Numbered from the stretch's first letter, positions 25,321 through 39,254 are shown. The stretch is 64,000 nucleotides of DNA from Gorsachius magnificus (GCA_034008185.1 CM067082.1:124683988-124747987), one strand, 5' to 3'. The notes: a model not told the origin generated them from the letters alone. Numbers and translations are program-made.

Positions 25321-27370
25321 ATGGGACACAACATTCCTATAGCAAAGCTGATGTGCAGACGTTATTTATTAGTGATAGCCAAATCTCAGGTACCTCTCTA
25401 ATATCAAAGAACATAATTTAATCTAAGAGAAAAATGCATGTGAAGTTGACTTAGAAAGAGTTTAATTATTACTAAAGAAATCTTTTACTGGTAATTTAGC
25501 AGCCCGTCACAGTACAGTAAAGCCAGGAATAAATATGTAAAAGTTTTAATTTAAAAAGAACAGCATGAAGCTTGAATGCTGATTTAACAGATACTGCCAA
25601 GTTCAATCACCTGATGTTAAGTTGGAAAACATTTCCTTGGTGCCATGAGAAAACACTGTTGGCTACAAAACTAGGGCGGAACTAATGCTGTTAGATTTTC
25701 TATATATTGAACAAAGTAAGACTCCTGGTCCCTAACCTATACCATATTTGACAAATCAAGATGGAGAATTAAGCCAAAAGAGCAAGCAATGAGCAAAAAA
25801 ACTTGGAATGTTTATTTCAGCATGATTCCCTGTAAACTCCAGCTTAATATGGACAAGACACTCACAGTTAAGCTGTATGTCATCTGAATAAACTACCTTT
25901 AAATAAGAGGGGGCTTTTTCACTTTCTTTTTCAAACTGCAAATATGTTCTATATCCCATGGCAAATCTAAGGATCTACCATAAATGCTGGCTGTGATAGC
26001 TATGAGGCTATAGGAACCTGTTTCTTGCCACAGAGATAAGGGCTCTTTTGAGACATATTTTGTGGGTTTTTTCCTTTGCCTAAGTCTTCCAATTGATTTG
26101 GCTGATCCCTGGTTTATTTTGCCCCATTTCTTCCAAATGTTTCCTGTAAAGTCGGCCTACTGGTCACGGGTAGGTAAGTGGCAGTTTACACTGACCCTTT
26201 TGCCCTTCCTACAAGGTCTCCATAGCCACCAGTTCTTCACTCCAGACTGGGGAACATTTGCATCTAGAATGGTCCTGTCTGCTCCTAGCCAGAGAGAAAC
26301 AAACGATGATTTTGCCAGAGACCTCAATAACAGGGAGCTCCTTCTCCCCATCATGGTTGGTAAAAGGGGTGCAGCAGGTACGTCTTGCCACCGAGGTGTG
26401 CATACCTGCATCTGTTGAGGTGAAATTCAGTCCCGAATTAAGCTGGTTTCACAGCATCAGTATCTATTTAGCTTTATTTTAGGAGAATTTCCAACAAGTT
26501 GTCATGATAATCGTTTTGCTGTGTTAATGCTATTACTAGCTTTACTTTTATGTACATAATGAACCTTGAGTTTATGACTGGTAGATAAAGGTTTTGGTTG
26601 AGTTACGTCAGCCAAAGTTTTGAATTACATTTATGCTGAGTTCATTTGCGCTGTTAGCGAAAGCTTTCCAGAATAGGAGCAGCACAAGTATTAACCAGGC
26701 AGTTCCACAAAACTCTAGTGTAAAGGAGAAGAGCAGATCAAAATGCTTTAAAGAAAAAAAGTGAAACAAGAATTCATCTGGAGCACTGTGTCTTATTACC
26801 AGTCAAAAGTCATGGACTAACAGGAATATTAAAGTAAACTGTTCCTGAAAATGAAAATGGAATCTGCAATCCAGTCAACAGATGCAAATGACTAAGTCAT
26901 TTTTGCAAACAGATGTTTGGATTTGCTTTTTAGAGAAGACATATTTAAGTAGGAAAGTGTATAAACTGAAATTACTTAAGTCAGTCTGTTTGCTATTTAA
27001 CAGCGTATCCTGAAGATCAGGTATTTTGATGAATAAAATATTGATCGTATACATTTATATAGTACTGGTGATCTAGAAGAACCAGACCTCAAGGCAATTT
27101 AAAGACTGTAGGTCTGAACATATCCTTGAAACCTCAGAGGTGAATGGATGATGCATACAGATAAATACAGAGAGCTGGTACCAGTTTGTGCTTTGCTGCT
27201 GATCCTAGCTAGAGCAAGATCCCACTACAGGGAATCCGTGCAAAATACACCTTCCTGCAGAAGCAGGCAAGGGGAAGAAGGCATTATATTAAAACCTGAA
27301 GCTCTGCTTGAGCTAGAGTCTCCATCCCATCAATAAATGTTAGTACACGTAAAATTGCAGTGTCTATGTC
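25321..27370. other. Intergenic, no gene recognised
   Basis: Nothing beyond chance frames. The frames at 26,062-26,482 overlap on both strands and carry no domain. Confidence 0.5.
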
Positions 27371-27375
27371 GGAAA

Positions 27376-27409
27376 GGAAGGGAAGGGAAGGGAAGGGAAG
27401 GGAAGGGAA
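27376..27409 (+). repeat. GGGAA pentanucleotide microsatellite
   Basis: About seven consecutive GGGAA units on the plus strand. A pure-purine tract of this kind is a common polymorphic microsatellite and can form triplex-type structures. No link to a gene is visible. Confidence 0.95.
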
Positions 27410-27944
27410 TTGTAAAACCCTGAAATGTCTATATTGCACATAAATGTTCTACAAGATTCCTTTGAATAGCTTGGAAAACACTAATATTAAAAGGCTTGGT
27501 GTTCATACTCCTGTTTATTATGCTTTTAGCCACTGTGCAGGCACACACTGCAGTATGACAGAGGACTCACCAACTCCCATTACTAACTGTTCAAGAAAAA
27601 TTAGACTAACCTAAAACTTTTGGCTGATTCCAGGGTCTATTGTGGGACAGCGTACATCCGAGGTACTCCTGACATCCTCTGATGGATGCTTCAGGACATG
27701 ACATTAACAGTATGTAACAGCATCAAAGAAAAAAAAAAAAAAATGACCCAACCAACAGTGCTTGAATCTATTTTTTTAAACTGCAAGAACAAAATGGAAG
27801 AGGATTTATTCAGAACTTTTCTGATGTGGTATATGATCAGTCTCAAAAAGATAGAAACCATCTTGCAGAGTATTTGTATTTCAAATACTTATCTGAGGTT
27901 ATTTATATTCTTGTCACTCCCCCCACCCCCAGCTAACACGGAGT

Positions 27945-28045
27945 CAGATTCTATTCTCAGTTAGCCCAATGAAAGTCCACCGAAATCAATGGAATTACTT
28001 TGGATTCACTCCAATGTAACGGAGAACAATGGCACTGAATATCAC
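27945..28045. repeat. Degenerate ancient amniote repeat (GAAATCAATGGAATTAC type)
   Basis: The stretch contains GAGTCAGATTCTATTCTCAG, then CCACCGAAATCAATGGAATT, TGGATTCACTCCAATGTAAC and GGAGAACAATGGC. This order is familiar from a very old repeat dispersed in sauropsid genomes, especially turtles. I know the motif but not a secure family name. It is flanked by ordinary single-copy sequence. Confidence 0.5.
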
Positions 28046-29789
28046 TATTGTGCTTTTGCACCTAAGCTGCTCCTTCAAAATGCAAGTATTTTGAGTCATT
28101 CCTGCTCTTTAATTTCAATGGAAATATATCTGCTTTTCCTTCACCTGGAAATGTTAAGCGAGTAGCAATGTCCAGTCTGTTTACAGATGCACCCTCTTCC
28201 CACACGCTTGGTAAATAGTCTAAATTGACCTCCCTTCCCCCCTCCTGGTACCTGGTTCCAATCACACTCAAATCATGTTACTTATTATTCCTACTATGAA
28301 AATCATCAAATACAGTAGGTAAAGATTTATAGTATCTCTTTAAGAAATAAATAATTCATTGAATACATTAGATGGAGTATTGTAGACTTTCTGAAAATCA
28401 ACAAGATAGCTATTTCTTGCGGCTTGTATGGTTTAGAATGCTTTTAATCTTGGAGTAGATAATAAGTTATGTTTCTGAAAAAAAAAAAGGGAAAAAGGAG
28501 AGTTATGTAAATAAACAATAAGGCTTTCTCCTCAGAAAAGTATCTGTGTTCAGAAAAGCATTTTAAAATGCAAATAAAATGAACGATTTGCTTAAAACAA
28601 TATGATTTAATATTTAAAATTCTCTCCTGACAAGGGATGATACAGTTTTCTCTGAAATGAGCTTTAAATTAGTGTAACCAGAAAATCTAAACTGGAACAG
28701 GGCTACACCTACATGACCAGATTGTGGTTTGGTCACAAATAATAGAAGACCACAATGTTCATTGACTGCTCCAGGTCACTATGAAAATCCAAGCCTTTGG
28801 TCTTTGATCTAAAGATGTATGACATACTAAAAATAGACCTACACCCTTGAGTGAGACAGAAGGAGCCAGCAGTCTTATTTTTTTATAGTAAAGGTCTTAC
28901 AAATTCTTCAGCTGGGATCAAGCACTCTTATCTAGGAATCTGGACATAATTCAGACTAGGTTTAGTAAGGATTATTCATTTGCATCAGGTAGAATTTCTG
29001 AAAGATTGGGTTTGCCTCCAAAGATATGTACATTCAGTTTAATCTAACATCTGTGTCTTAGAATTTGATTGTTGTGGATGTTGCCATTTCATTATAAATT
29101 AGAAAGGTATTCAGTCATGCTGAATGGGGATATTTATATGTAAATATAGGAATTTTTGCTTTGGCAATAACTTCATTTCTGGGATGGAAGTTTATGTGAT
29201 TCTCCAAATGCTACATTAACCACCAAAAAAACCCGACACAAAGTAAAGCCAAAAGACAAGCCTGTTACTCTGTCCCTGAACACGTTTAATGCCTCACTTC
29301 TACCCAGCAGCCACTACAAAACTATGCAATGAACAAAGAAGATGAGTCGAGCCAAATCCGCTCCTGGTGTAGGTCCCCTGGAAATCAATACATTTGTTCC
29401 CAGAGTGAACCGGGCCACATGGCTGCTTTATGTAAGTGGTCACTGGGTTCACTGACACAGAAAACCCTCCATGTCTTTGGGAAGAAAACATGAAAATAGA
29501 GATGATCACACAAAATATTTATGTTGAAATTACGTTCGTGTTGCAAATTTAAGCCCTCTCAACTTCTGAACAATCAGAATTAAGCTTGCCTTTGCAACTT
29601 TAATTTGAGCTCGTTGCACATATGCATGATAATAAGTCTTTAACTGCACAGACACATACATCATTCAGTGCATAGGATGGACGATGCTCCCTGAGTGAGC
29701 AGCTGTTCAATATTCTTTTTATTCTTATCACTCAATATGTGGCTCCATGCCTTCCTTACTGCACATCATTCAAACCCTGTGCAGAATAC
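28046..29789. other. Intergenic, no gene recognised
   Basis: AT-rich and without domain-bearing frames, RNA genes or recognisable transposons. Confidence 0.5.
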
Positions 29790-30125
29790 TGAATTATTAA
29801 TATCTTTATGGGTGTTTCTATAGCATTCTCTGCTAGGGCTTCTGAGTGCTTCCCAAACACTAATTAATTTATCTTTCAACCTGTGAACTGAGACTGTACT
29901 ATTAGACCCACTTTACAGATGGGGAACTGAAGTGCTGAGCCGTTATGGCCAAGATGGATGAAAATGTCCACTAATTTGGGGTCCTCAATATGATGTACTT
30001 AGAGCTAGATTTTTCCAAGATGCTTAGCATTTTTATGGTACTTCATATGTTTAAAGCATAAGTCCCATTGATTTCAGCAGCATCTGTGAGTACTCAGCAC
30101 TTCTGTGGATCGGTCCAGAGTAACT
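29790..30125 (+). repeat. MIR-like / ancient sauropsid SINE remnant
   Basis: The core CCCACTTTACAGATGGGGAA followed by CTGAAGTGCTGAG (about 29,909-29,941) matches the well-known MIR core signature (attttacagatgaggaaactgag). Downstream, CCCATTGATTTCAGCAGCAT and GAGTACTCAGCACTTCTG (30,064-30,105) resemble the 3' text of old sauropsid repeats. The element is strongly eroded and family assignment is tentative. Confidence 0.5.
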
Positions 30126-33100
30126 GAAGTTGTGCACTCAGAAAATAAGGACTATACAGCAAGTGTATTCCACCTATAAAACATTCACTTGAATCATGTT
30201 AGGAACCTGAGTCTACAACAGGGACAAAATCAGGATAGACGAGAGGTCACTTCTAGTATTATGGTTCCAGGAGAATCCTCTTGTCCACCGTAACATTCAG
30301 CTGGTTTCGCCGAGCAAGCTTGCTTTCTTCCTATTCTGGTTTCATTTAGGGCAGCTTCTCACTTTTCCATGACATTCCAGCAGAGGATAGTCTCTTATGT
30401 TAAAGCACTCTGGCTTGTTCCCTGAGAACCTCCTGTGTCCACGCCTGGAACGAAAAAAAGAGAGTGACTGTGTGTTTTAAGATTGATTCATAAGACGAAG
30501 GGGGATACTTAAGGCCAGCAAGGAAAACTTAATTTTGTCCTTTTCTAGTCTCTCAGCTGAATGCACAAGCTTAGAAGGTTTTTTTGTGCACTGATTTTTA
30601 GTACACAGGGGTTTTAACCTCCCTCTTTTTTTTAACATCCTGACTAAACAGGATTTCTGCTCTGTAGAACCACACTGTTGCCCAGGGTGGCCCTTTAGCA
30701 TGGCTGGCATCTTGTGATTCAAAATATCACCTTCTACAAGCCAAGATAACGTAGGGGCAACAGCAATGGTAGTTACTGAGCTTCGTATGAACCCACCACA
30801 GGAGTACACATGACATCCTGCCAAGAGATTTTACAGCTGTTTGCTCTGCAGCCCTAAAATCTTGAGGCAAATCTTGAGAGGAGTTTGTGCTAGTAGTGTC
30901 TTTTTCCTTCTGGTATACCCTTGTGATCCTACCTCTCCCTTTCTTTAAGTCCACTGAGACCTATTCAGCAAAAGAATTGTAAAATCATTCTTAAAATTAG
31001 CTACATGATGTTTGTTCCCAAAATTAATTTTGGAATTGATGGGATTGTAAATCCTGAACTTTTTTTTTCTTTAAACGTTTTGAAAGTTTTAAGATTTGGC
31101 AGATCACTGGTATGGAAAATTTGCCAGTTTTAATGGAAAATTTGACAACATTATAAGAAGAATAAAAATAGAAAATTAAATGGAAACTATTGAACTATAA
31201 CTTCAGAATTTTGGAGGGAGGCGTGGGATGGACAATGAAAGTATATTCATTCCTAGTTGAATTCTGACTGTTCTCACTGCCTTATTTTCTTACTTTATTA
31301 CTTATATCCCCTTGATTAAAAAAAAAGAAAGAAAAAAAAGACAAATTTATCCTGATAGCTGAGCTTTTTTGTTTTGTTTGGGGTTTTTTTTGAGGTGGTG
31401 GGGGTTTTGTTGTGATAGAGTCTTTACATCTGCCCATGTTTTATATCTGGCTACTTGGTGATTTTCCCCTTAGTTTGTAACCTGGTTCCTTTTAAGGAAT
31501 GTACAACTTTTGTACTGGGATGCATTTAATACCTACACAGAGAGGCAGTCTGTGAATAGGCAAAGATTTGGCAGCTATAGCCACTGTACTCTGCTTCTTA
31601 GCAGCCTGTTGAAACTCTAATGACTGATCTAATAAGCCAGAAGTATTAGAAGGTCAGAGTGAACAACATTGCTCAGTTTGACCTTTCATTATTTATGGTT
31701 AGTCACATCAGCTATCAAAGCTCCAAGCCAGGGGCTGATAAGGAGCTGAATCAGCAGCACAGGCATGACACTGCAAGGTTCTCGCTTTGTGTGAATAGCG
31801 GCCCTGCATTGCAGTGACCTGTGCAACCACCCATGACACATGTCCCTAAAGGTGGTCCCTGCCTGTTCACTATTTCATGTAGAAACTTTTTGTAAAGTTT
31901 GAGATTAACAATACAGTTGGCATTCAACTTCTTTTCTTTTTCTTTTCCTTAAAAGGTCTAGACCCCCAAATAATCTTGGGATTCAAAGGCTCCTCTCTTT
32001 GTAACAGATCTGTTCAGACCACAATTTAACCAATAGCTGAGTTATGCGGTGCAATAAAAACCAAACAGTGTCTAGAACTTGGGGGCAATTGTATCTCCCT
32101 TACCTGAGACAGAGGGAGCTCATCCAAGCAGCAAAATTGCTTTGGGGGAGCAAGGAGCGGGCTGGAGAGAGTGACTCGCTGTCTAAGGCCAACTCCCATC
32201 TGCATTTTGGCACAGAGAAAAATGGGCTGGAGTAGGGTTGGAGCAATCCAGTGGGCGAGTTTCAGAGTCTTCAGTACATTAGATTCTCAGTGGGATCACA
32301 GAGATAGCAAAGAGGACATCAACTGGAACAGCCCAGCCCCCACAGGCTAGTTGTTCAGCTGTGGGATAGCATGGATGCTAAAGAGTCTGAGAAGCCAGTG
32401 TACATACTCTGTGATCCAAGCTGGGAATTGATGCAAGACAGCTGCACGAGTATCAGGTGTTTAAATGTTTTTCACCTGTATGTAGATCAGGGTAACCACG
32501 CTAACAGCTCTGTTTTCTTTGTTACATTAATTTCATCATTTTTATACTGTCATGATGCAAATGTGAAATGTTATTTTAACAGATTCTAACGTAATCAATA
32601 GTAGTGTTGCTCCTTATTTCAACAGTGAGAGCAGTTTTCCTGGAAGCTGACAAAGTGACAGTCTCGGTCAGGTCATTAGAGGCTGCGAATTTGTCTCTGC
32701 CTATTTCACATAATTTAACAAATCATGAAAACATACCTTTGAAGGTTGACAATCCAAAGCACAAACTACATGTCATAAGTAATAACGAGTTTAAGTGTGA
32801 TTTCTTTTCATAAGACAAAGACAAATGCTCTGAGCTGCTTCAGCGTCTGTATACTCATTAAACTCTTCCTAAGCTTATTAACTTTCAGGATCCGCCTCCC
32901 CAAAAAGGTTTGGGAGAGGTAGTCAGTCAAAATATCCCCAAGGCTAGTTACACTGTTGATAACTCTTGCAATTTTATTGTGAGCGTCACAATATTTGGTG
33001 TTTTTCCCAAGCTTCAGACCCCAGAACAAAATGCTCTTGCAAAATTCTCAGCTCTCATTAAAAAGGCACACAACAAAACCAAATTCTGTTCTGCACTGTT

Positions 33101-36099
33101 TCACCAAAAAAGGCTTAAAACGAGCGTACACCCCAAACTCATAAACCAGAGGAAAAATGCAAAATACTTAATTTGTATCATCTCATGAGAAGGCCATGCA
33201 GAATTGGCAACGGTTTGTTTGCCTTCTGTTACAAAGCCCAGAGAAATTCCTAAACACAGTGATCTGGAGAAAACTTACTGGGTTATCTCTATTGGAAAAT
33301 GAAATTTACAGGCCAGGGTTGACTTAGTTTACTTTATTTATAAGACAGCTAACAGGATTGCCTTTTCTGAGGAATAAGGGAACGCCAACATCTAACTCAG
33401 TTACATGTTGCTTCCCCCAGACGACACATGCAGGAAGATACTCACCTTTGAGCATCCTAGCGAGTCCCTTTCTTTCCTTTAAGCTACTGCCCTTTTGACT
33501 AAAAACTTCCCTCCTGCTCTGGGTACCAAATTCCAATGCTATGGAGACAGAGGAGCATAGACCTATGTACCCAAGGAGGCACCAAATCAATTGCTGTCTC
33601 CGAAAATCTGGGGTCCTAGATGAAGATGAGTACGTCACTCCACACAGGGCAGAAACGAGTTTGCTACGTACGAGGAAATGGAAGGCATTGCTTCAGATCC
33701 TGGCTCAGAGAGACTGGAGGAAAAGGAAGCGTTCATCGTTCATGATTCTCTTCAGTGCAAGAGATTTTCCTATTTCCGGTTATTTTTTCTGAATTCTGCA
33801 ATACGGACTCAAGTCGGTTCTTCTATTTGTAAATAGTAAGCACCAATAACAATTTTTAATTTGGTCTTTTTATGCAAGCTCAGACACCATTCTTTGCAGT
33901 TGGTGCACATTAAAGTCTCCCCAAAACATGATCTGATACGGTCCAGTAAGGTCTCATTGTTCTAGCACTTGCTAACAGTAAATTCCTTGAGATTAGGCTG
34001 GCATTTCTGTGGAAAATGTAATTAACATCTTTTTATTGAGGAAACCTTAAATAGATCAAGACCAGCCTTACTGAGAAACCGCCTCCTTTCTGCTGCCGTT
34101 CTTCTGTGCCTAAGATCAGCAGATAAACAGATAATCTAAGTAGGAGGTAATACCATGACTGAGCTGCTGAGCTGTTCTTTCAGCAGCAGCAGGGATGCAA
34201 GCCAAATCAAAATCACCGTGTAACCGCAGCCTAACTGTCACCATGCGTGTGACAGGCAGCCTGACGGCCTAACTTCAGATTCTGGATTCCCCTGGACAGC
34301 AGAACTGGGTTTCACAATGCCTAAATCCCTCCGAGCATTTTGCACTTCATGATGCTTTCTCCCAATTTTAAGACTGAAACTGCAATTGCAGGTATATGCA
34401 GAGGTGCATGCCTAACCCAGTTACCACTGGATGGGACTCTGAGGTTTATTATAGTAGCTCTTAACTGTGACTATAAGAAAAGCAACACACAATCTACTAT
34501 TGACTACTAGTTTGTCTACTATTGGAAGAGGCTAGTGCAACTAATTCAATAAATTACTTGACCTTCTATTCTGGTTTTTTGCTTTTGACCAATTTGCTGT
34601 ATATTACACCAAAGGTGATGAGGTTATGTGGTTAAACATTTCTTTTATGTGGTAATGTATTCTTCCCAGCCTCTTCCATCCCCTTCTCGCCCTCCCCTTC
34701 CCTCTCTCCTCTGCTCCGTACAGACATATTTCAAAAGATGCCATTTTTGAGCTTGCAAGGAATAAGCTAATTTACATCCCTTGTTTTCATCTTCATCCAG
34801 CACTCAGCAGTTGTAGTACAACTCCCAACCTGTAAGAATAAATATTTTCTGCTTTACACTCAAGCATACATCCGCAATTTACATGCCTGTGTGTCACATG
34901 CCTGGGTATAAATTATTGCTAACCACCTCAATTTCAATTAAAATGTGTTTTATGAACAAATGCAGGTTCGCACTAAACTAATTAAATATTAAAAAACCCA
35001 CATAGTAGGATCGAAATTCCAAAGACCTTTTAAACTGCAAATTCTACTATTCAAGCAGTGGGAAAACAATACAATTACATGCAAGGGCTTGTAGAGACTT
35101 GCTTAATGCATGATGAACATGCTGACCAAATACTCAGTCCTCCTACCTCTCTATCCCAGAAGTATCTGAAAGGAACAGGCCAGCTGTAGTCTTCCTGATT
35201 TTGGGCCATCGCAGAGAATGGGATGACAGATGTTGAGCTATTCTTTCAGTGCAGGCGGGAACTCCTCTCTGTCAAACAAAGAAGATTGACAGTCTCAGAG
35301 CCCAGTTTATTTGTATAAAAAAGCCAGCTGCTTCCTTAACAGTTGAAGGCAGTATTCCTAGCATAGCAGAAAGTAGAAGAATAAATTAATAACTACTAAC
35401 ATGATGTTATCTGTTGAATGATTCTGTGGAAACAGTAATTCCACAAAAAAAAGTAGCATAGACTTAACATCAGTTTTCCCCAGGGAATGAAATGTGTCTT
35501 TACTACTGAACATACCAGGTTCCTAAATTTGTACTTCAAGCCATCCCCAAGTTTTGTGCGAGATCTAATTAATACTTAGCGCTATCACATATGAAACAGT
35601 GACCACATCCTATACAAAAAAATAATCATTTTAAGCTTTCTGCCTCATGGGCAATTTTTTTCAGTGTTAACAATGTCTAATTTACCAATGAATGGACTTC
35701 AACCATTTCAGAAAATCTGTTTAGCTATTCAATTTCTCTTTTATCTACTTTCAGCATAGCATGATACAAACTCTTATTTAAAGGGTAGTTCTTTAGTATT
35801 TTTTCATTAAAGTTCATTACAGTAGTAATTTTTCATTAGCCAAGAACATCCAAGGAAAAATATAGTTTATCCCATAAAACGTAAAGGTCAATTCTGAATG
35901 GCAGTACCTGGAAAACACAGAGTCAGCATACAGACAAATTATAGTCCAACTACAAACATTTACCAATCACTAAAACTGTAAATTCCCTTCCCATTAACTA
36001 TCACCACACGGAGCCCTACGTACTCAGACCCGAGCACGGGGAAGCATGGCCTAAGTGTACAAGCTTTGCTTGCCTTATTTTTAAAAACTGAGGTTTGGG
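30126..36099. other. Intergenic, no gene recognised
   Basis: No convincing coding frame on either strand. The 30,477-30,824 and 33,324-33,638 minus-strand frames show no domain. A/T and G/T-rich simple sequence occurs at about 31,318-31,415. The remainder looks single-copy. Confidence 0.5.
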
Positions 36100-36104
36100 G
36101 TTGT

Positions 36105-36760
36105 TCGTGACGGAAGCATTAGAAACCCTCCCGACCGCCAGCCCGGTAACGACGCCCGGGCCGGCCGCAGGCCCGCGCCATTCCTGGTCGCGGCCTCGCC
36201 TTTCCGCCGCCCGCCCGGGGCTGCCGCCCGGGCTCGCCTCCACGCAAGCAGCGCCCGCGGCAGCCGAGGCCGGCCGGGGCACCGGGGCGGGCTCCCCTCC
36301 GCCGGCGGGGCGGCCAGGGAGCGGCGGGGAAGGCGGGGGCCCCCCCCCCAAAGGCCGCCGTCCCGCCCGGGCGGGCCGCGTGTGCGCGGGGCGGGCGGGG
36401 GAGGGCCCCGGCCCCCCCCCCCCCCCCCGCCAGGCAAGCGGCGGCGCTAAGGCGCGGCGCGGCGCTCTCCCCCGCTCCGCTCCGGGGGCGGCGGGGGCGC
36501 CCCGGGCCCGGGGGGGTGGGCCGCACCGCGCCCGCCCGCCCGCCCGCGCCTTTTGTGGTGCGCCCTCCCAGCCTGTCAGCGCGGAGGGCCGGGGCGGCGG
36601 CGGCGGCGGCGGGGGAGGGTCGCGGCCGGGGTGCGTGTGAGTGAGCGCACGGGGCAGCGCGCTGGGCTCTGTGTGCCCCCGGGCTCGGGGGTGCCCTCAT
36701 GTCCCTCCCGGGGAGCGAAAACGTGAGGGGCATGGGCAGCCGGTTGCCGTGGAGGGGCGG
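36105..36760. promoter_or_regulatory. CpG island, isolated, 10.6 kb upstream of SP8
   Basis: Abrupt change from AT-rich DNA to a block dominated by G and C and dense in CpG. It includes a run of about 17 C (36,412-36,428) and GGC repeats (36,595-36,612). In vertebrates such an island usually marks a promoter. The four to six long frames that overlap here on both strands have biased Pro/Arg/Gly/Ala composition and are by-products of GC content, not genes. The likely role is a promoter of an unannotated non-coding transcript or an SP8-associated regulatory island (inference). Confidence 0.75.
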
Positions 36761-38299
36761 GCGGTATGGGTGCGATGGGCCTGGGTGTATGGGTGTGTGG
36801 GTGTGTTAGGTCCTTGCGTACAGGTGCGTTTGGCCTGTGCGTGGGTCGGTGTCACTTGGGGGAGGGGAGGGGTGTCAAGCAGGAGGTCATGGCTGCGGGC
36901 TGCCAGGGGAACCCAGGCTCTCCCCTGAATTCGGGAGTCCCTCGGGCGGGTGTCAGGCTGTTTCTTCTTGACACGCGTGGGCCCAGCCATCTTCAGCTTG
37001 CCCCAAGTGTTTCAGCGGCATTTCCAGCCCAGGGACAACCCTCTCTCCCACTGTGGCAAAACTCTGTACTTATTTAATTATTATTTCTTCCCCCTCCCCC
37101 CGTGAAACAGGCAACTGCAGTAAACTTCAGCCGAGACTTTGCTCTGTGTTTGAAGAACAATTTTCCATCAGCACAGCCGTGAGCGGCCTTTCAGAGGAGC
37201 AATGAGTTTTGCTGCCAGCCGTGTCCGCCTCACCCTGGCCTTTTATCTTGTAGCTCTTGTTCAGAACAGTTGCTAGACAATTAGTTAAACATACCAGGAG
37301 CGATGGCATTGGCCTCTCCTTGTGCAGGCCTAAGTGCTCTGCATCCGACAGATCTAAAATGTCAGCCTGTGTGTCTGCTGTGGAGCTGGGCTCTGGGACT
37401 CTGTGCTGCCGTCACTACTCCTGCCATTTCAAGAAGCTGCACTGCACCCCTTGCCCAGCAGTGCTCTTCCCCTTCACTTCTAGACCAATGTTTTTCTCTG
37501 GTCAGTCATGGCAGACACACTAGATCCAAAGGCCAGCTGGAGTCGTTCAGAGCTTCTTGCTGGGTTAAACCAAACCTGCATGTCCACAAGTTGCCAGGTA
37601 TACAGGGCACCCTCTTGATGGGGTTGCAAGAAATAGGGTGGTGATTCCTACCCAAAGAGAAACAGACCCATGTTTTGGGCCCTGGTGGAGACTGACCCTT
37701 CTCAGAAATATTCTGGGCACCCACCTCAGGCCAATGTGATTTAAAAAAATGGACCCAGTCAGCTGGGCAGGCACAACCTGTTAGACTGCTTCAACATGAA
37801 AACTCAAGACCTCCTGCTCATTGCACGGCTCCTGAAATTTCTTTCTAGTTCCCGGTAGGGTTATTCTCCTCCATCAGTTCATGCGTGTCAGGAGCGCAGA
37901 GATGTTCGTGTTCAACAAGGATAAAATAAGATGAAAAATATATCCGCCATGAGAGTGAGCAGATTGAGGTTAAGGAGAACATCACGCAGGGTAAACATCC
38001 TGGACAGTTGTGTGCAAGGTAACATACCGGCTGGGAGAAAACCACTTTGTCAACACTAGCTATCTTTTCCTCCAAGCACAATCCCAGCGGTGACTTGCCT
38101 CTTCCCCGAGTAACGGGGGGGGGGGGGGGGGGGAAGTGAACCTGTTGATGGAAATCGTGAACAACATACTTCTGTTCCACAGGTACTAGATGTAGTCCAG
38201 TGAACCCATGCCACACCGAGCTGGCATGAAAAATTGGAGCCCCTTGGGTTTTCTTAGGAATTGGCAGGCACATGGTTTATTCCTGAAGGTGTGAACAGA
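36761..38299. other. Transition region, no gene recognised
   Basis: Base composition falls back gradually from the island. GTGT-rich sequence occurs at 36,780-36,845 and a G19 run at 38,115-38,133. No coding sequence was recognised. Confidence 0.5.
38115..38133 (+). repeat. Poly-G homopolymer (19 G)
   Basis: Uninterrupted G run. Its length is likely unreliable in any sequencing method, and it can form G-quadruplex structures. Confidence 0.95.
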
Positions 38300-38639
38300 G
38301 GCGTCCTACGATGGAAAGAAAAACCCGTTGTGGATAAGGAGGCGTTGCCAGCCTCTCTCTTCGGGAGTAACTGGACTTACGACGCGGAGGCAAAGCGGGG
38401 AGAATTTGCTGAGGTGGTCCGGATCCCCGGGGAAGGGGGGCAGGATCCGCCCCGCCCTGTACAAAAGTAACAGAGACCACGAGGGACAAAGAAACGCCGG
38501 GTCGCCCCCCGCCTCCGGGCTCAGCCAGCCCCGGCCGGCGGCACCCGAGGAGCATTCGAGGGACAAGGCGCCTTTCCTTCGCCGGTCTGCGGGCACGGGG
38601 AGGCGGGGGAAGCCCTCACACTTCCCATCTGTGTTCGCC

Positions 38640-38925
38640 TCGGCCATTGCGTCCTTTTAAAAAAATATATATATGTACCTCTCGGCTCCGCTGGAGCGCC
38701 TTTGAAGATGTTTACCCGGAGAGACAGCACTGCGGCAGCACTTTACTGCGATATAATGCACTGGGGGAAAAAATAGAAGGGGCTCATTATTGTGGTTGAT
38801 AAACATAGGAAAAGCACATGCCTGACCTTTCATTTGTACAATTAATTGTTCCAGCAGAAAGAAAATGAGTCTTAATTGTGCACAGCTTCCTAGAGGATCA
38901 GCTGTGTGTGCCCCTCCGCGCTCAG
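38640..38925. promoter_or_regulatory. Candidate conserved non-coding element
   Basis: Repeat-free AT-rich block between GC-rich stretches. It contains GTACAATTAATTGTTCC (38,836-38,852), CTTAATTGTG, TTGTGGTTGATAAAC (about 38,791-38,805) and GCACTTTACTGCG. The ACAATTAATTGT palindrome is a typical paired homeodomain motif. The enhancer role is inferred from texture and from its position 8.5 kb upstream of SP8. Confidence 0.3.
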
Positions 38926-39254
38926 GCAAAATCGCTGCGAAGTTTTCCTGAAGGCTTTTACTTTCCACTAGGGCAGGAGAAAAAAGAAAGGAAGATCGCT
39001 GTTCACACACACACCAGTTCTTCCCCCAAAAAGGACGAACACCGAAGCAGAGCCCTGTTTCAGCAGCGTGCAGCGTTTCCTCCGGTTCTGTAACGCGGAC
39101 TTTTCCCCGTGCGTTTTCCGCGCTGTTCAGCTCCCGTGATAAGGAAATATTTTATAAAGCGCGATCAAACCCCGCTTCAGAGCTCAAGGGTTAGCCCAAA
39201 GCAGCACCTTAAACCCGCGCTCTGAATTTGGCTGTCAAATCACACTGACGGCAG

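Noticed and set aside
36119..36733. 204-codon minus-strand and 181-codon plus-strand open frames
   Set aside because: They overlap in several frames of a CpG island, are almost all Pro/Arg/Gly/Ala, and show no domain. GC content alone lengthens frames by removing stops.
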